A DNA stretch of 64,000 bases from SHLQ01 sp964451305. Its GTDB lineage: Bacteria > Actinomycetota > Acidimicrobiia > Acidimicrobiales > SHLQ01. Location: the NCBI GenBank assembly GCA_964451305.1, contig CAYVHV010000015.1, positions 1 through 64,000 of the forward strand. The letters run 5' to 3'. Every line of letters starts with the position of its first letter. The stretch's first letter is position 1. The notes under the pieces are model-generated. The model saw only the letters and a program-made list of their open reading frames with translations. It searched no databases and had not been told where the DNA came from. A program made the position numbers and the translations under genes. Shown here piece by piece: positions 42,367-51,394 of this stretch.

Positions 42367-42999
42367 ATGCTCAACGGATCCATCACATATGTGCTCGTGA
42401 TCATTTGGGGTGTCTGGGTTCTCCGCGGCGACCGAATCGATCGTGAATCACCTGCGAAGGTCCTCGTCTCGCTCGTGTTCACCTTCTATGTGTCACGTCT
42501 GATCGCCGCGACCTTCTTCCCGTTCCCAATCGAGGGATTCGTTCTCGAACAAGGGCGAGCCCTCAGTGAGTCCGGGTTTGGGCCCGGCAACAACTTCGTT
42601 CCGTTCTATACGGTCGCCGACGCTGCCGGCTCCGCCCAAACGTTCATTAACCAGATCGTTGGCAACTTCATCCTGTTGTTCCCGCTCGGCTTTCTCGCAC
42701 CGCTGCTCTTCACCCGCTTTACTAACAAGATGCAGGCTGTCGGGCTGGTGATCGCGACCACCCTCGGAATCGAACTGTTGCAACTCGGGATCTCAACGTT
42801 GCTCGGGTTTACCTATCGCTCCTTCGACGTCGACGACCTCTGGCTGAACGCCGTAGGCGGCATCTTCGGCGTCGTCGTGAGTTCGCTGGTCTTCGGGAAG
42901 GCGACGTGGCTACGTCGACATGGTGAGCCAGCGCAGTCGCCACGATCGAACGCATCTACAGATTCGCGAGAAACCGTTCCTTATCGATCTGGACTCTGA
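42367..42999 (+). CDS. VanZ-family membrane protein
   Basis: A 210-residue VanZ-like protein from ATG 42367 with AAAGG upstream. Membrane helices are spread over residues 5-25, 35-55, 95-120, 125-145 and 165-185, with the family signatures NNFVPFYTVADAAG, QIVGNFILLFPLGFLAPLLF, ELLQLGISTLLGFTYRSFDVDDLWLNAVGG. A polar tail (RRHGEPAQSPRSNAS) follows. The biological function of chromosomal VanZ proteins is not established. The last 44 bp overlap the convergent thioesterase gene. The 246-bp region upstream (42121-42366) contains no recognisable RNA or repeat. Confidence 0.78.
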   Translation: MLNGSITYVLVIIWGVWVLRGDRIDRESPAKVLVSLVFTFYVSRLIAATFFPFPIEGFVLEQGRALSESGFGPGNNFVPFYTVADAAGSAQTFINQIVGNFILLFPLGFLAPLLFTRFTNKMQAVGLVIATTLGIELLQLGISTLLGFTYRSFDVDDLWLNAVGGIFGVVVSSLVFGKATWLRRHGEPAQSPRSNASTDSRETVPYRSGL

Positions 43000-43330
43000 T
43001 GATCCGACCGGTCCCGACGAGCATCCCCATGCCATGGGCTTCGGCATCAAAGACCAAACGCCGGCCCTCGATCCGCACGAGGGTGGCGTGGGCGTTGATC
43101 TCGGTTCCGACGCCGGTGCCATGAAGGTGGTCGAGGTTGATCCGAAGTCCGGCGGTGATAATGCCCTCGGGCAACTGGTCTTTGAGCGCCGCCATCGTCG
43201 CTTCTTGCATCAGCTGCAAAAGGCGTGGAGTGCTGAGAACCGCGACGTCGCCGGTGCCTTGCACCACAGCGGTCTCGTGCTCGCCAACCACCATCGATGC
43301 TTCGCCCCGAAGGCCCAGTTCAATCGCCAC
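42956..43330 (-). CDS. FlK-type hotdog-fold thioesterase
   Basis: A 124-residue hotdog protein of the FlK/fluoroacetyl-CoA-thioesterase-like family. The pattern VLSTPRLLQLMQEATMAALKD (long central helix with a Thr/Ser and Glu), DHLHGTGVGTEINAHATLVRIEGRRLVFDAEAH (split; His in DHLHG) and the terminal LVGTGRIIRVQID match these acyl-CoA thioesterases. It would hydrolyse a small acyl-CoA of unknown identity. The 3' end overlaps the VanZ-like gene by 44 bp, so the two transcripts are complementary there. Confidence 0.78.
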   Translation of the reverse strand: MAIELGLRGEASMVVGEHETAVVQGTGDVAVLSTPRLLQLMQEATMAALKDQLPEGIITAGLRINLDHLHGTGVGTEINAHATLVRIEGRRLVFDAEAHGMGMLVGTGRIIRVQIDKERFLANL

Positions 43331-43464
43331 GCTGGGAGTCTACGCAGAAACGTTGCTCGGGTATGAGCCAAAGCCTCACTCGCATGGACATTGTGGTCGA
43401 TAGCATGAATGGACCGTCAGGTCCCTGCGTTTCCTAACGTAACCACCCCGAAAGGTGCACCTTC

Positions 43465-44856
43465 GTGCTCGACGAATCACTGGTCGCAAACACACTCAAT
43501 GCCGCTCTCACCGGAGGCGCTGATTTCGCTGAAGTCTTTGTTGAAGACAAGCGCAACTCGTCGGCCTTCCTCGACGACGGCAAGATCGAAGAGCTGACCT
43601 CCGGGCGCGACCGTGGCGCGGGTATCCGCGTCGTCGCAGGTGACACCACAGGGTTTGCTCATACCGCCGACCTTTCCGAAAACGGTCTGCGCAATGCAGC
43701 TGAAGCTGCAGCGGCCGCCGCTCGTGGCGGAGGCGGTGGCGTCCGCAAGGTCAGCCTCGAGCGCCAAGACGCATCCCGCGACATCGAGGTGAAGACCTTC
43801 CCTGAGACCGTGGCCAAGAGCACCAAGGTCGAGATGCTTCAGCGAGCGGACGAAGAAGCTCGTTCGATCGGCGATGCCATTTCGCAGGTCAGCGCCCGCT
43901 ACGGCGACAGCCGCCGCAAGATCCTCGTCGCCAACTCCGATGGCCTCATCGCCGGCGACGATCAGGTTCGCACCTTCTTCTCGATCAACTGTGTTGCCAT
44001 GGGCGACACGGGTATGCAGACCGGTCGCGAGAGCCACGGTCGCACCATCGGCTTTGAAATGTTCGACGACCACGACGTCACCGAGATGGCTCGGGTCGCT
44101 GCAAACCGTGCGATCACCAAGCTCAGCGCACGCCCAGCACCATCGGGCGCGCAAACCGTCGTGGTCGGTCCTGGCGGTGGCGGCGTGCTCTTCCACGAAG
44201 CATGCGGACACGGCCTCGAGGCCGACCTCGTCGCAAAGTCCGCATCCGTTTTTGCTGGCCGCAAGGGCGAACAAGTGGCCAGCCCGCTCGTCACTCTCAT
44301 CGACGACGGCACTATGTCCGCCGAGTGGGGCAACTTTGCCATCGACGACGAAGGTCGCCCCGCCCAACGCAACGTACTGATCCAAGATGGCATCCTCACC
44401 GACTACATGTACGACAACATTCGTGCCCGTAAGGAAGGCCGCCCATCTTCAGGCAACGGTCGTCGACAGAGCTACCAGCACCTGCCGATGGTACGGATGA
44501 CCAACACGTACATCACCGCAGGTGAGGATGACCCTGCCGACATCATTGCTTCGACCCCGAACGGTGTGTATGTCGCGCAACTCGGTGGTGGACAGGTCAA
44601 CACCGCAACCGGTGACTTCGTCTTTGGTATGACCGAGGCCTATCTCATCGAAGATGGCAAGATCACCGAACCGATCCGCGAGGGCAACCTCATTGGCAAC
44701 GGCCCAGAGGTATTGACCCGTATCGATGCGCTCGGCAATGACTTTGCCATGGGTCATCCCGGCACATGTGGCAAAGATGGCCAAGGTGTTCCCGTCGGCG
44801 ACGGCACGCCAACCTTGCGGGTCACCAGCCTCACCGTCGGCGGCACGGCTGCGTAA
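43465..44856 (+). CDS. tldD: TldD metalloprotease
   Basis: A 463-residue TldD subunit of the TldD/TldE heterodimeric protease. The zinc motif HEACGHGLEAD (HExxxH, about residues 247-252) is present, as is the N-terminal nucleic-acid-like fold with SSAFLDDGKIEE and DRGAGIRVVAG. With its partner (next gene, 6 bp away) it processes unfolded or modified peptides, as known for microcin B17 and mccdB maturation and CcdA degradation. The first codon is GTG. No peptide natural product precursor is recognised nearby. Confidence 0.92.
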   Translation: MLDESLVANTLNAALTGGADFAEVFVEDKRNSSAFLDDGKIEELTSGRDRGAGIRVVAGDTTGFAHTADLSENGLRNAAEAAAAAARGGGGGVRKVSLERQDASRDIEVKTFPETVAKSTKVEMLQRADEEARSIGDAISQVSARYGDSRRKILVANSDGLIAGDDQVRTFFSINCVAMGDTGMQTGRESHGRTIGFEMFDDHDVTEMARVAANRAITKLSARPAPSGAQTVVVGPGGGGVLFHEACGHGLEADLVAKSASVFAGRKGEQVASPLVTLIDDGTMSAEWGNFAIDDEGRPAQRNVLIQDGILTDYMYDNIRARKEGRPSSGNGRRQSYQHLPMVRMTNTYITAGEDDPADIIASTPNGVYVAQLGGGQVNTATGDFVFGMTEAYLIEDGKITEPIREGNLIGNGPEVLTRIDALGNDFAMGHPGTCGKDGQGVPVGDGTPTLRVTSLTVGGTAA

Positions 44857-44862
44857 CGACAC

Positions 44863-46203
44863 ATGGCTGAACTATTACCAATCGCGAAGAAGGTCTTGGG
44901 CTGGGCGAACGAAGGCGAGGCCGTCGAGGTCGTCGCCGTCCACGAACGCGATACCGAAATTCGTGTGTACCAGGGTGAGATCGAACAGTTCACCGCGAGC
45001 GAGTCTCAAGGTGTGGGCGTTCGAGTGATCGTCGATGACAAGCAGGGCTTTGCGTATGCGGGTTCGCTCGACGAGGACGTGCTCGCTGAGACGCTGGCCG
45101 AAGCCCGAGACAACGCGGCTTTTGGCACGCCCGACGAGTTCCTCGGTCTTGCGAGCCCCGATGGTGTTCCCGTCCAGTCGCTCGATCTCTATGACGAAGC
45201 GGTCAACGATATGACCACCGACGCCAAGATCGATATGGCGATCAGGCTCGAGGCGCAAACGCTCAAGAGTGATCCGCGCATCACCGGCATCGAATCGGCC
45301 GACTACGTGGACTCGGTCAGTGAGAGCGCGCTCGTCTCCACCGCAGGTGTCGAGGTGACCAGCCGCGACTCCGGATCGTACGTCACGGTCTCCGCGCTTG
45401 CCGAAGAAGACGGCGACACGCAGATCGGTTTCGGATTCAGCGTCGGACGCGACCCGTTCACGCTCGACGTCGATCGCGCCGCTGCCGACGCGGGCGACCG
45501 TGCGACCCGCCTTCTCGGTGCAACCCAGCCTGCGAGCGAACGCGTGACGATCGTATTCGACCCGTTCGTGACCGCACAGTTCCTCGCCATCCTCGGTGGA
45601 ACGATGTCGGGCGAAGCGGTCATGAAGGGCTACTCACTCTTCGCCAACCGAATGGATGAAGAGGTGGCCTCGCCGCTCTTTACCTTGGTCGACGACCCCA
45701 CCAACCGCGATGCCTTCACCGCAAGCGAAACCGACGGCGAAGGTATGGCGAGCCGACGCAATGTCCTGATCGACGGTGGTCGGCTCAACACGTTCGTGCA
45801 CAACGCCTATACCGGTCGACGCATGAACACGGCGTCGACTGGGTCGGCTGTTCGCAGCTACTCGTCGGTTCCTGGAGTCGGCGCCCGAGCGCTGTTCCTC
45901 GAACCTGGAACTCAGTCTCAGGAAGAGTTGATTAGTGGGATCGACAACGGTGTCCTCATCCAAGGTGTTGCGGGTATCCACTCGGGCGTGAACCCGGTGA
46001 GCGGTGACTTCTCGACCGGTGCCGAAGGACTTCGTATCCGTGGTGGCCAACTCGGCGAGCCACTACGTGAAATTACGATCGCATCAACGCTCCAAAAGAT
46101 GCTCGGCGATATCCAAGCGGTCGGCAACGATGTCGACTGGCTCCCAATGTCGGCAGCTGGCGTCAGCCTCGTCATCGACGACGTTACGATGAGCGGTTCC
46201 TAG
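44863..46203 (+). CDS. pmbA: TldE/PmbA-type subunit of TldD/TldE protease
   Basis: A 446-residue PmbA/TldE protein, homologous to TldD but lacking the HExxxH zinc site; it occludes the substrate path and completes the protease. Recognisable segments include YAYTGRRMNTASTGSAVR and the C-terminal GIHSGVNPVSGDFSTGAEGLRI. It starts ATG 6 bp after tldD. The pair is a standalone operon in many Actinobacteria. Confidence 0.9.
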   Translation: MAELLPIAKKVLGWANEGEAVEVVAVHERDTEIRVYQGEIEQFTASESQGVGVRVIVDDKQGFAYAGSLDEDVLAETLAEARDNAAFGTPDEFLGLASPDGVPVQSLDLYDEAVNDMTTDAKIDMAIRLEAQTLKSDPRITGIESADYVDSVSESALVSTAGVEVTSRDSGSYVTVSALAEEDGDTQIGFGFSVGRDPFTLDVDRAAADAGDRATRLLGATQPASERVTIVFDPFVTAQFLAILGGTMSGEAVMKGYSLFANRMDEEVASPLFTLVDDPTNRDAFTASETDGEGMASRRNVLIDGGRLNTFVHNAYTGRRMNTASTGSAVRSYSSVPGVGARALFLEPGTQSQEELISGIDNGVLIQGVAGIHSGVNPVSGDFSTGAEGLRIRGGQLGEPLREITIASTLQKMLGDIQAVGNDVDWLPMSAAGVSLVIDDVTMSGS

Positions 46204-46272
46204 CGATCGTCCAACACGCCTGAGTCCATCGGGTCGGCCTTATGCCTACGATGTTGCTGCCGATCATCTGTC

Positions 46273-46551
46273 ATGGGTCGAAACGTCGCCACCGTAGGGT
46301 TCGTTGCCCTCCTCGCGTTCGGCATCATCGCCGGCCTCGCGTCGAATCCCGGCCGCGGCGGTGAGATCGGCGCTCCACCCGAATCGTTGATCCAGTTCGA
46401 CGAACAGGCGACCGCCGAGTTCAACGAGGCCGCTGCGACACGACAAAACTTGAACGAGTTGCTCGTCGTCCTCCTCATAACGCTCGGTCTTACGGGCACG
46501 ATCGTCGTGGTCGTTGGTCGATTCGACGAAGCACAAAACGCGAACAGCTAG
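46273..46551 (+). CDS. Small two-helix membrane protein, hypothetical
   Basis: A 92-residue protein with two predicted transmembrane helices (about 7-24, VGFVALLAFGIIAGLAS, and 62-81, LLVVLLITLGLTGTIVVVVG) joined by an acidic extramembrane loop (PPESLIQFDEQATAEFNEAAA). The second helix follows a helical NLNELL segment. No known family was recognised. It lies between pmbA and the LprG-like lipoprotein gene, on the same strand. Confidence 0.55.
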   Translation: MGRNVATVGFVALLAFGIIAGLASNPGRGGEIGAPPESLIQFDEQATAEFNEAAATRQNLNELLVVLLITLGLTGTIVVVVGRFDEAQNANS

Positions 46552-46641
46552 CGCGACGCGGAATCTTTCAGGCGTTTCTGCGTTGGACTGAGACGGCTGC
46601 TGCTCGCGTAAGATCTCGAGCGTCCGGCTAGGGAGAGTTTC

Positions 46642-47355
46642 TTGCACCGTCTGCTTCGAGTACTTCTGATGACCTTCGGGTCTGTCGTGTTACTTGTTGC
46701 GTGTGGTGCAGGTGAGGACCTCGGCGGTGAGCCGCTCGACCTCGAGCCAGTGTCGTTACAGGCGATGAGCGCTGAGGTAATGGGGCAGGTCACAAGTGTT
46801 CGCTTCGGCCTCGAGAGAACGGGCGCTCCGGTCTTTATCGACGGTGCCCAATCGATCGCGCTCGACAACATCGATGGCCGTTTCAGCGTGCCCGGCTCAG
46901 CCGATGCGATTTTGGGTGTGACCGTGAACGGTTCGCTTCGCACCGAACTTGGTGCCATCGCCATCGACGACGAGGTCTGGCTTTCGAACTTGACAGGAGG
47001 CTTCGAGACGCTGCCGCCCGGTTTCGACATCGACCCCAGCCTCTTTTTTGACCCCATCGGTGGGTGGATGCCGCTCATCGCAGGTCTTTCCGACGTTGCG
47101 GTCGTGGGGGAAGAGCAGCGCAATGGCGCAACCCGATACCACCTCAACGGGACCGCTCCGGCGGAACGTATGCAAGCAATAACCGCTGGCCTCGTGAGCG
47201 GCCAAGACGTGGTCATCGACCTGTGGCTGCATCCAGTGACCGCCGAAGTCACCTCGGTCGAGTTCTCGACAGACTTTGACGGAGATACCAGCAACTGGGT
47301 ACTCGAACTCACCGAGTACGGCGAGACCTTCGACATCTCGCCACCCGCTGAGTAA
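46642..47355 (+). CDS. LprG/LppX-like lipoprotein
   Basis: A 237-residue lipoprotein (LLVACGAG lipobox) from a TTG start with AGGGAG 4-9 nt upstream. The mature domain (about 30-235) has the LppX_LprAFG beta-half-barrel layout: MSAEVMGQVTSVRFGLERTG, FSVPGSADAILGVTVNG, EVWLSNLTGGFETLPPGFDIDP and DVVIDLWLHPVTAEVTSVEF. In mycobacteria LprG binds triacylated glycolipids and works with the P55 MFS pump encoded next to it. Here the stop overlaps the MFS start by 1 nt (TAATG), the same gene pair, so lipid handover is likely. Confidence 0.8.
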   Translation: MHRLLRVLLMTFGSVVLLVACGAGEDLGGEPLDLEPVSLQAMSAEVMGQVTSVRFGLERTGAPVFIDGAQSIALDNIDGRFSVPGSADAILGVTVNGSLRTELGAIAIDDEVWLSNLTGGFETLPPGFDIDPSLFFDPIGGWMPLIAGLSDVAVVGEEQRNGATRYHLNGTAPAERMQAITAGLVSGQDVVIDLWLHPVTAEVTSVEFSTDFDGDTSNWVLELTEYGETFDISPPAE

Positions 47356-49604
47356 TGGCTGTGACCAACGCACCTGAGGTGACGAGACGAACCGCGTCAC
47401 CGCGGGCGATCCTCTGGGTTGTTGGATTTGCGGTGTTTGTTGCCGCCGACGATCTAACCGTCGTTACGACGATGCTCCGTCCGATCATCAACGATCTTGG
47501 CTTGACCCTGCCCGATGGTCTCGACGATGCCGCGTGGATCGTCAACGTCTACCTGATCGCATTCGTGTCGATCATGCCACTGGCCGGGCGGCTCAGCGAC
47601 GTCATTGGGCGGCGACGCCTCTTCGTTCTGGCCTACGGGGTGTTCCTGATCGGAACGATCGTCATCCCCCTCTCGTCGTCGATGGCACCATTTCTGGTCG
47701 GGCGCGTGCTCACCGCGATAGGCGGTGGCGCCATGGTGCCGGTCGCTCTCGCTGTCGTCGGTGAAGTGTTCGACGATGACAAACGTGCGCGGGCCCTCGG
47801 CAGCCTTGGCGCGATCGAGACCTTCGGTTGGGTCTGGGGGCCGCTCTACGGTGCACTGCTCGTCCGGTTCCTCGACTGGCGTTGGCAGTTCTGGCTCAAC
47901 ATTCCGCTTGCACTTATCGGCCTTGCGCTGGCGTGGTGGGCGCTCGCGGGTATGGATGAGCCGCGCTCGGTTGACGAGGAGACGCGGCGGGTCGACTGGA
48001 CCGGCGCCGTCCTGCTTTCGCTCACGCTCATCGTCCTCGACCTTGCGCTCCTCGGAAACGCAGAGATCCAGAGTGTTACCGGACTCGATGAGCTCCAAGG
48101 CGGCAACGGCGTTGATTTCCGACTGTCCTACCCGGTAGCAGCGGTCCTCGGCTTCCTCTTCGTGCGTCATGAGCGCCGCACTGACGATCCTCTGATCGAC
48201 CCGGCATTCTTCGCCAGCCGAAACCTACGGGTCGCGCTGTTCGTCAACCTCATCGTGGGTGCGGCACTCATCATTGCGATGGTCGACGTGCCGATCTTCG
48301 TGAACGCCATCGAAGTCGACCTCGAACGATCGGCTGTTCTCGCGGGCTGGGTGCTCGCGGCACTCACCGCCGCCATGGCTGTGGCGTCATGGGTCGGGGG
48401 CCGCCTCTCCGAACGGGTGAGTTACCGACTGCCCACCATTGCTGGAATGGCGTTCGCTTCCATTGCTCTGCTGGTGATGGGGCTGACGTGGACTCCAGAT
48501 CTCAACTTCGTATTCGCAGCGGGCCAACTCACAGTTCTCGGCGCTGGCCTTGGCCTGGTGTTCGCCCCAACGACAGCGACGGTCGTCGATGCATCTCCGG
48601 CTCACCAACGCGGTGCCGCGGCGGCGATCGTGATGATCGTGCGACTCGTTGGTTTGAGCGTCGGTCTCGCAGCACTCACCGCGTGGGGGCTGGCGCGGTT
48701 CAACGACCTGCGCTCCAACCTTGTGTTGCCGCCGATCACGAGTCCCGACTTTCCCACAGTGGCTACCGAGGCCGCAGCCGAACTCACGGCGAGTGCAATT
48801 TCTGAGACCTTCCTCGCAGCCACGGGCCTCACCATTTTGGGGCTGTTCGTCGCAATGCTCGCTCGCAGCCAGCGGTCGGACGAATCTTCGCCCGAACGTG
48901 CCGCAGAAGACCTTCAATCCAACCCACCAACCACCGGGGAGCCTCCCATGCGTGAAGACAGTTTCTTGAAGACCGCCGTGGTCATCCTCGGCATCGTGCT
49001 CGTGGGCGTCGTGATCGCGCTCGGGCTCGTCGTGCGGTCATTGAACAACACCCAGGCGGACTTAGCTCAGGCACAAGCTGACCTCATCCGAGTCGAGGAG
49101 GGAGCGGCGGGCTCTGCGATCGTGTCGGCCCAAGTCATCGAGTTCACACGACAGGTGGGCGAACTCGAACCACAGGTTTCGGCTGGCCTCGACGAGGCGA
49201 TCACCGAGCTCGAGAACTTCTCCAACAGCTCGCTCGAGTTCGCGGTGGCGATCGACGAGACCGTGGTGATCGACACCGAGATCACGATCGATCGCGACTT
49301 CAGCTTCCCGATCGATGAGGTCATTCCGATCAACCAGACCATCGATACGATCGTCGAGGTCGATACCGGTCTCGGTTTCGAGATTCCGGTCGACATTGCG
49401 GTCCCGGTCAATGTCGATGTCCCAATCCAGCTCGATGTTGATGTGCCGATCAGCGAGACCGTGCCGGTTCAGGCAGAGGTGCCCGTGAATCTCGACGTGC
49501 CAATCGAGGTCGATATTGCGGAGACCGAATTGCGCGAACTGACCGAACAGCTCGCCGAGGGACTGCGGCAGATCCAAACCGTGGTGTCAGACCTGTCCGG
49601 CTAG
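47355..49604 (+). CDS. P55-like MFS transporter fused to C-terminal helix and beta-rich repeat domain
   Basis: A 749-residue protein. Residues 1-530 are a DHA2-type 14-helix MFS transporter (motif A GRLSDVIGRRRLF; ITKRALGALGAIETFGW-like region), matching mycobacterial P55 (Rv1410c). Residues 532-749 add a new helix (about 539-558) then coiled coil (NNTQADLAQAQADLI), then about 100 residues of alternating hydrophobic/acidic residues with runs such as VPVNVDVPIQLDVDVPI. The pattern predicts long beta-strands. An ATG at 48948 with GGGGAG 6 nt upstream could also start the C-terminal part alone. Likely role is lipid export with the LprG-like partner; the beta domain's role is unknown. Confidence 0.8.
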   Translation: MAVTNAPEVTRRTASPRAILWVVGFAVFVAADDLTVVTTMLRPIINDLGLTLPDGLDDAAWIVNVYLIAFVSIMPLAGRLSDVIGRRRLFVLAYGVFLIGTIVIPLSSSMAPFLVGRVLTAIGGGAMVPVALAVVGEVFDDDKRARALGSLGAIETFGWVWGPLYGALLVRFLDWRWQFWLNIPLALIGLALAWWALAGMDEPRSVDEETRRVDWTGAVLLSLTLIVLDLALLGNAEIQSVTGLDELQGGNGVDFRLSYPVAAVLGFLFVRHERRTDDPLIDPAFFASRNLRVALFVNLIVGAALIIAMVDVPIFVNAIEVDLERSAVLAGWVLAALTAAMAVASWVGGRLSERVSYRLPTIAGMAFASIALLVMGLTWTPDLNFVFAAGQLTVLGAGLGLVFAPTTATVVDASPAHQRGAAAAIVMIVRLVGLSVGLAALTAWGLARFNDLRSNLVLPPITSPDFPTVATEAAAELTASAISETFLAATGLTILGLFVAMLARSQRSDESSPERAAEDLQSNPPTTGEPPMREDSFLKTAVVILGIVLVGVVIALGLVVRSLNNTQADLAQAQADLIRVEEGAAGSAIVSAQVIEFTRQVGELEPQVSAGLDEAITELENFSNSSLEFAVAIDETVVIDTEITIDRDFSFPIDEVIPINQTIDTIVEVDTGLGFEIPVDIAVPVNVDVPIQLDVDVPISETVPVQAEVPVNLDVPIEVDIAETELRELTEQLAEGLRQIQTVVSDLSG

Positions 49605-49630
49605 CCACCAGCGGCCTCGCCAATTCCTCT

Positions 49631-50398
49631 TTAGAGAAGTGCCGGGCGCATCGACGCGACGATGGTTTGGCCGAAGAAGCTGCTCACGCGCTCTTCGATT
49701 TTCTCCGTAGCTGAATGGGCGGAGTGTCCACTGGGCAGGGAGTCGAGCGGCGGCATCATAAAGGTGATGCCTTCGACGATCATTCCAGTCCGGTCGGCGA
49801 GGTGTCGAAGATCCGATGGTCCAAATACAGCCGCGTCGCTCATCTTCTTGTGGAGCGGCTTTGCCCACACCAGTCCTGGTGCATAGTAGCTGGGGTAGCG
49901 CTTCCCCCGGAACAGGACACCGTGTTGCTCAAGTGGCCACCGCCGCGAGGGTGTGGTCAGCAAGAAACGACCCTCGGGCTTGAGTACTCTGGCGATCTCC
50001 GCGAGTGCAGTGGCAGGACTCGCGAGGTGTTCGAGTACCTCGATCATGACGACGGTGTCGAACGTATCGTCCTCGAAGTTGAGACTGTTCGCGGACATGA
50101 GGTGCAACGCGACATTGTCTGGTTTGTTGCGCTCGAATGCTTCGAGCCGAAGCCGTTCGATCTCGATGCCATCGACCTCGTCGTACAGCTCGGCGAGTGA
50201 CACCGTGTATTCACCAGTGCCGCAACCGATATCGAGAAGGCGTTCGCCACCAAGGTCTTCGAGGCGTTCGAAGGCTGCGATGCGCTGGGTGATGTTGCGC
50301 TTCCCGCGCGCCGAACCGTGCATTGCGCCGATTGAAGTCGCGTCGTTCTGGAACTCCGCTCCGACCTCGCGCGACTGAATATCGCTTCCGGTGACCAT
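49631..50398 (-). CDS. Class I SAM-dependent methyltransferase
   Basis: A 255-residue methyltransferase with SAM motif I LLDIGCGTGEYTVSLAE, acidic VDGIEIE, motif FDTVVMIEVLEHLASP and KPEGRFLLTTPS, typical of Methyltransf_11/25 enzymes. The C-terminal half has variable basic and aromatic segments (GKRYPSYYAPGL). It lies at the end of the leftward arm of the polysaccharide region, so sugar or lipid methylation is plausible but not shown. Convergent with the MFS gene. Confidence 0.78.
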   Translation of the reverse strand: MVTGSDIQSREVGAEFQNDATSIGAMHGSARGKRNITQRIAAFERLEDLGGERLLDIGCGTGEYTVSLAELYDEVDGIEIERLRLEAFERNKPDNVALHLMSANSLNFEDDTFDTVVMIEVLEHLASPATALAEIARVLKPEGRFLLTTPSRRWPLEQHGVLFRGKRYPSYYAPGLVWAKPLHKKMSDAAVFGPSDLRHLADRTGMIVEGITFMMPPLDSLPSGHSAHSATEKIEERVSSFFGQTIVASMRPALL

Positions 50399-50435
50399 TT
50401 GGATTCCTGACTTGAGTCGTCGTCAGCCACTTACG

Positions 50436-50473
50436 TCGCTGTAACTGCGGTCAGGGGATCGCAGTTACAGCGA
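50436..50473. other. 14-bp perfect inverted repeat between the LAxTG and methyltransferase genes
   Basis: TCGCTGTAACTGCG (50436-50449) and its exact reverse complement (50460-50473) with a 10-nt loop. No T-tract follows on either strand, so it is not a classical terminator; it may be a dimeric-protein operator or a structural RNA element. The surrounding 50399-50636 shows no other recognised feature. Confidence 0.55.
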
Positions 50474-50636
50474 AGTCCCGCCACCTTAGGTCGAGCAAAA
50501 TCGACGGACAAGAAAACAAGTTATGAAGCGTGGTGTTCAGTCATTGGTCGTGGTGCTCATGCACGGCGGTACCACAAACATCCACCTCGCTTGTGGTCTC
50601 GGTTGCGAGACGTCTTGTGATGTAGCGCACTCGCTG

Positions 50637-51299
50637 TTACGCGGTTGCTGCACCTTCACGGCGGCGAGTGGCAACGAATACCAAACCAAGTCCGAGCCCG
50701 ACGAGAGCGAAGCCTCCAAATGCTCGACCTTGACTCTCTGAGCCGGTGAGGGCGAGTGTTTCAGGCGTGCCCGCATTGACTGCGGTGATGGAGTTCTCCG
50801 CCGCCTGGCTCTGAGACGTCGTTGCCGTCGAGTTATCGGTTGCAGGAGTCGAGGTGTCCGAGGCGGTCCCGCTCACTTGCAAGGCCAGTTCGGAGAAGAA
50901 TGGCTCACCATCTGCCGATTCACCGCTGGCAACGATACTGAATGCTCCCGGGTCGATGTTGTCGGGCAGACGTAGGTCGGTGTTGACGTTGCCGGCAGCG
51001 TCTGCGCGAACAACGACGACGCCCTGAACCTCGGTGAGACCATCGACTTCGTTGCGATCTTCATCGACGAAACGAATCTCCAATTCGGAGTTGGGGGCTA
51101 GCCCTGCAACTGCGAAGTTGATAATTGAGCCTGGGCCGGGTTCGGCCGGCACGAAGAAGATTCCTTCTTCGAGGCTTGTTCCTTCATACGATTGAGCAGC
51201 AACGGTGCCCACTCCGGTGAACAGCACAAGGAGTGCTGCAATAATTGCGAATACAGGTTTCATTTTCCGGCCCGCTTTTCCTTCTATTGTCGTTTGCAT
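50637..51299 (-). CDS. Secreted cell-wall protein with LAxTG sorting signal
   Basis: A 220-residue protein with an N-terminal signal peptide (VFAIIAALLVLFTGVGTVAAQ). The start MQTTIEGK is supported by AGGG 6-9 nt upstream; a second ATG 12 codons on is possible. The mature part is a 100-residue beta-rich domain (SGESADGEPFFSEL included) and a Ser/Thr linker. The C terminus is LALTGSESQ then a hydrophobic helix (FALVGLGLGLVFVAT) and RRR, matching the LAxTG signal of class E sortases of Actinobacteria. It should be anchored to peptidoglycan; no sortase lies in the window. It is downstream of the polysaccharide kinase genes. Confidence 0.72.
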   Translation of the reverse strand: MQTTIEGKAGRKMKPVFAIIAALLVLFTGVGTVAAQSYEGTSLEEGIFFVPAEPGPGSIINFAVAGLAPNSELEIRFVDEDRNEVDGLTEVQGVVVVRADAAGNVNTDLRLPDNIDPGAFSIVASGESADGEPFFSELALQVSGTASDTSTPATDNSTATTSQSQAAENSITAVNAGTPETLALTGSESQGRAFGGFALVGLGLGLVFVATRRREGAATA

Positions 51300-51394
51300 C
51301 TGTCACCCTGGGAGCAGGGTTGTACCGCCCAGCAAAATTCTCCCAACAAGAACTATGTCGGTTAGCGATCTCAAGAGTTGAGGGGTTCGGGCAA

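Noticed and set aside
51305..51320. ACCCTGGGAGCAGGGT stem near the LAxTG gene start
   Set aside because: Short imperfect stem overlapping the likely ribosome-binding region; better explained by the Shine-Dalgarno sequence than by a terminator.
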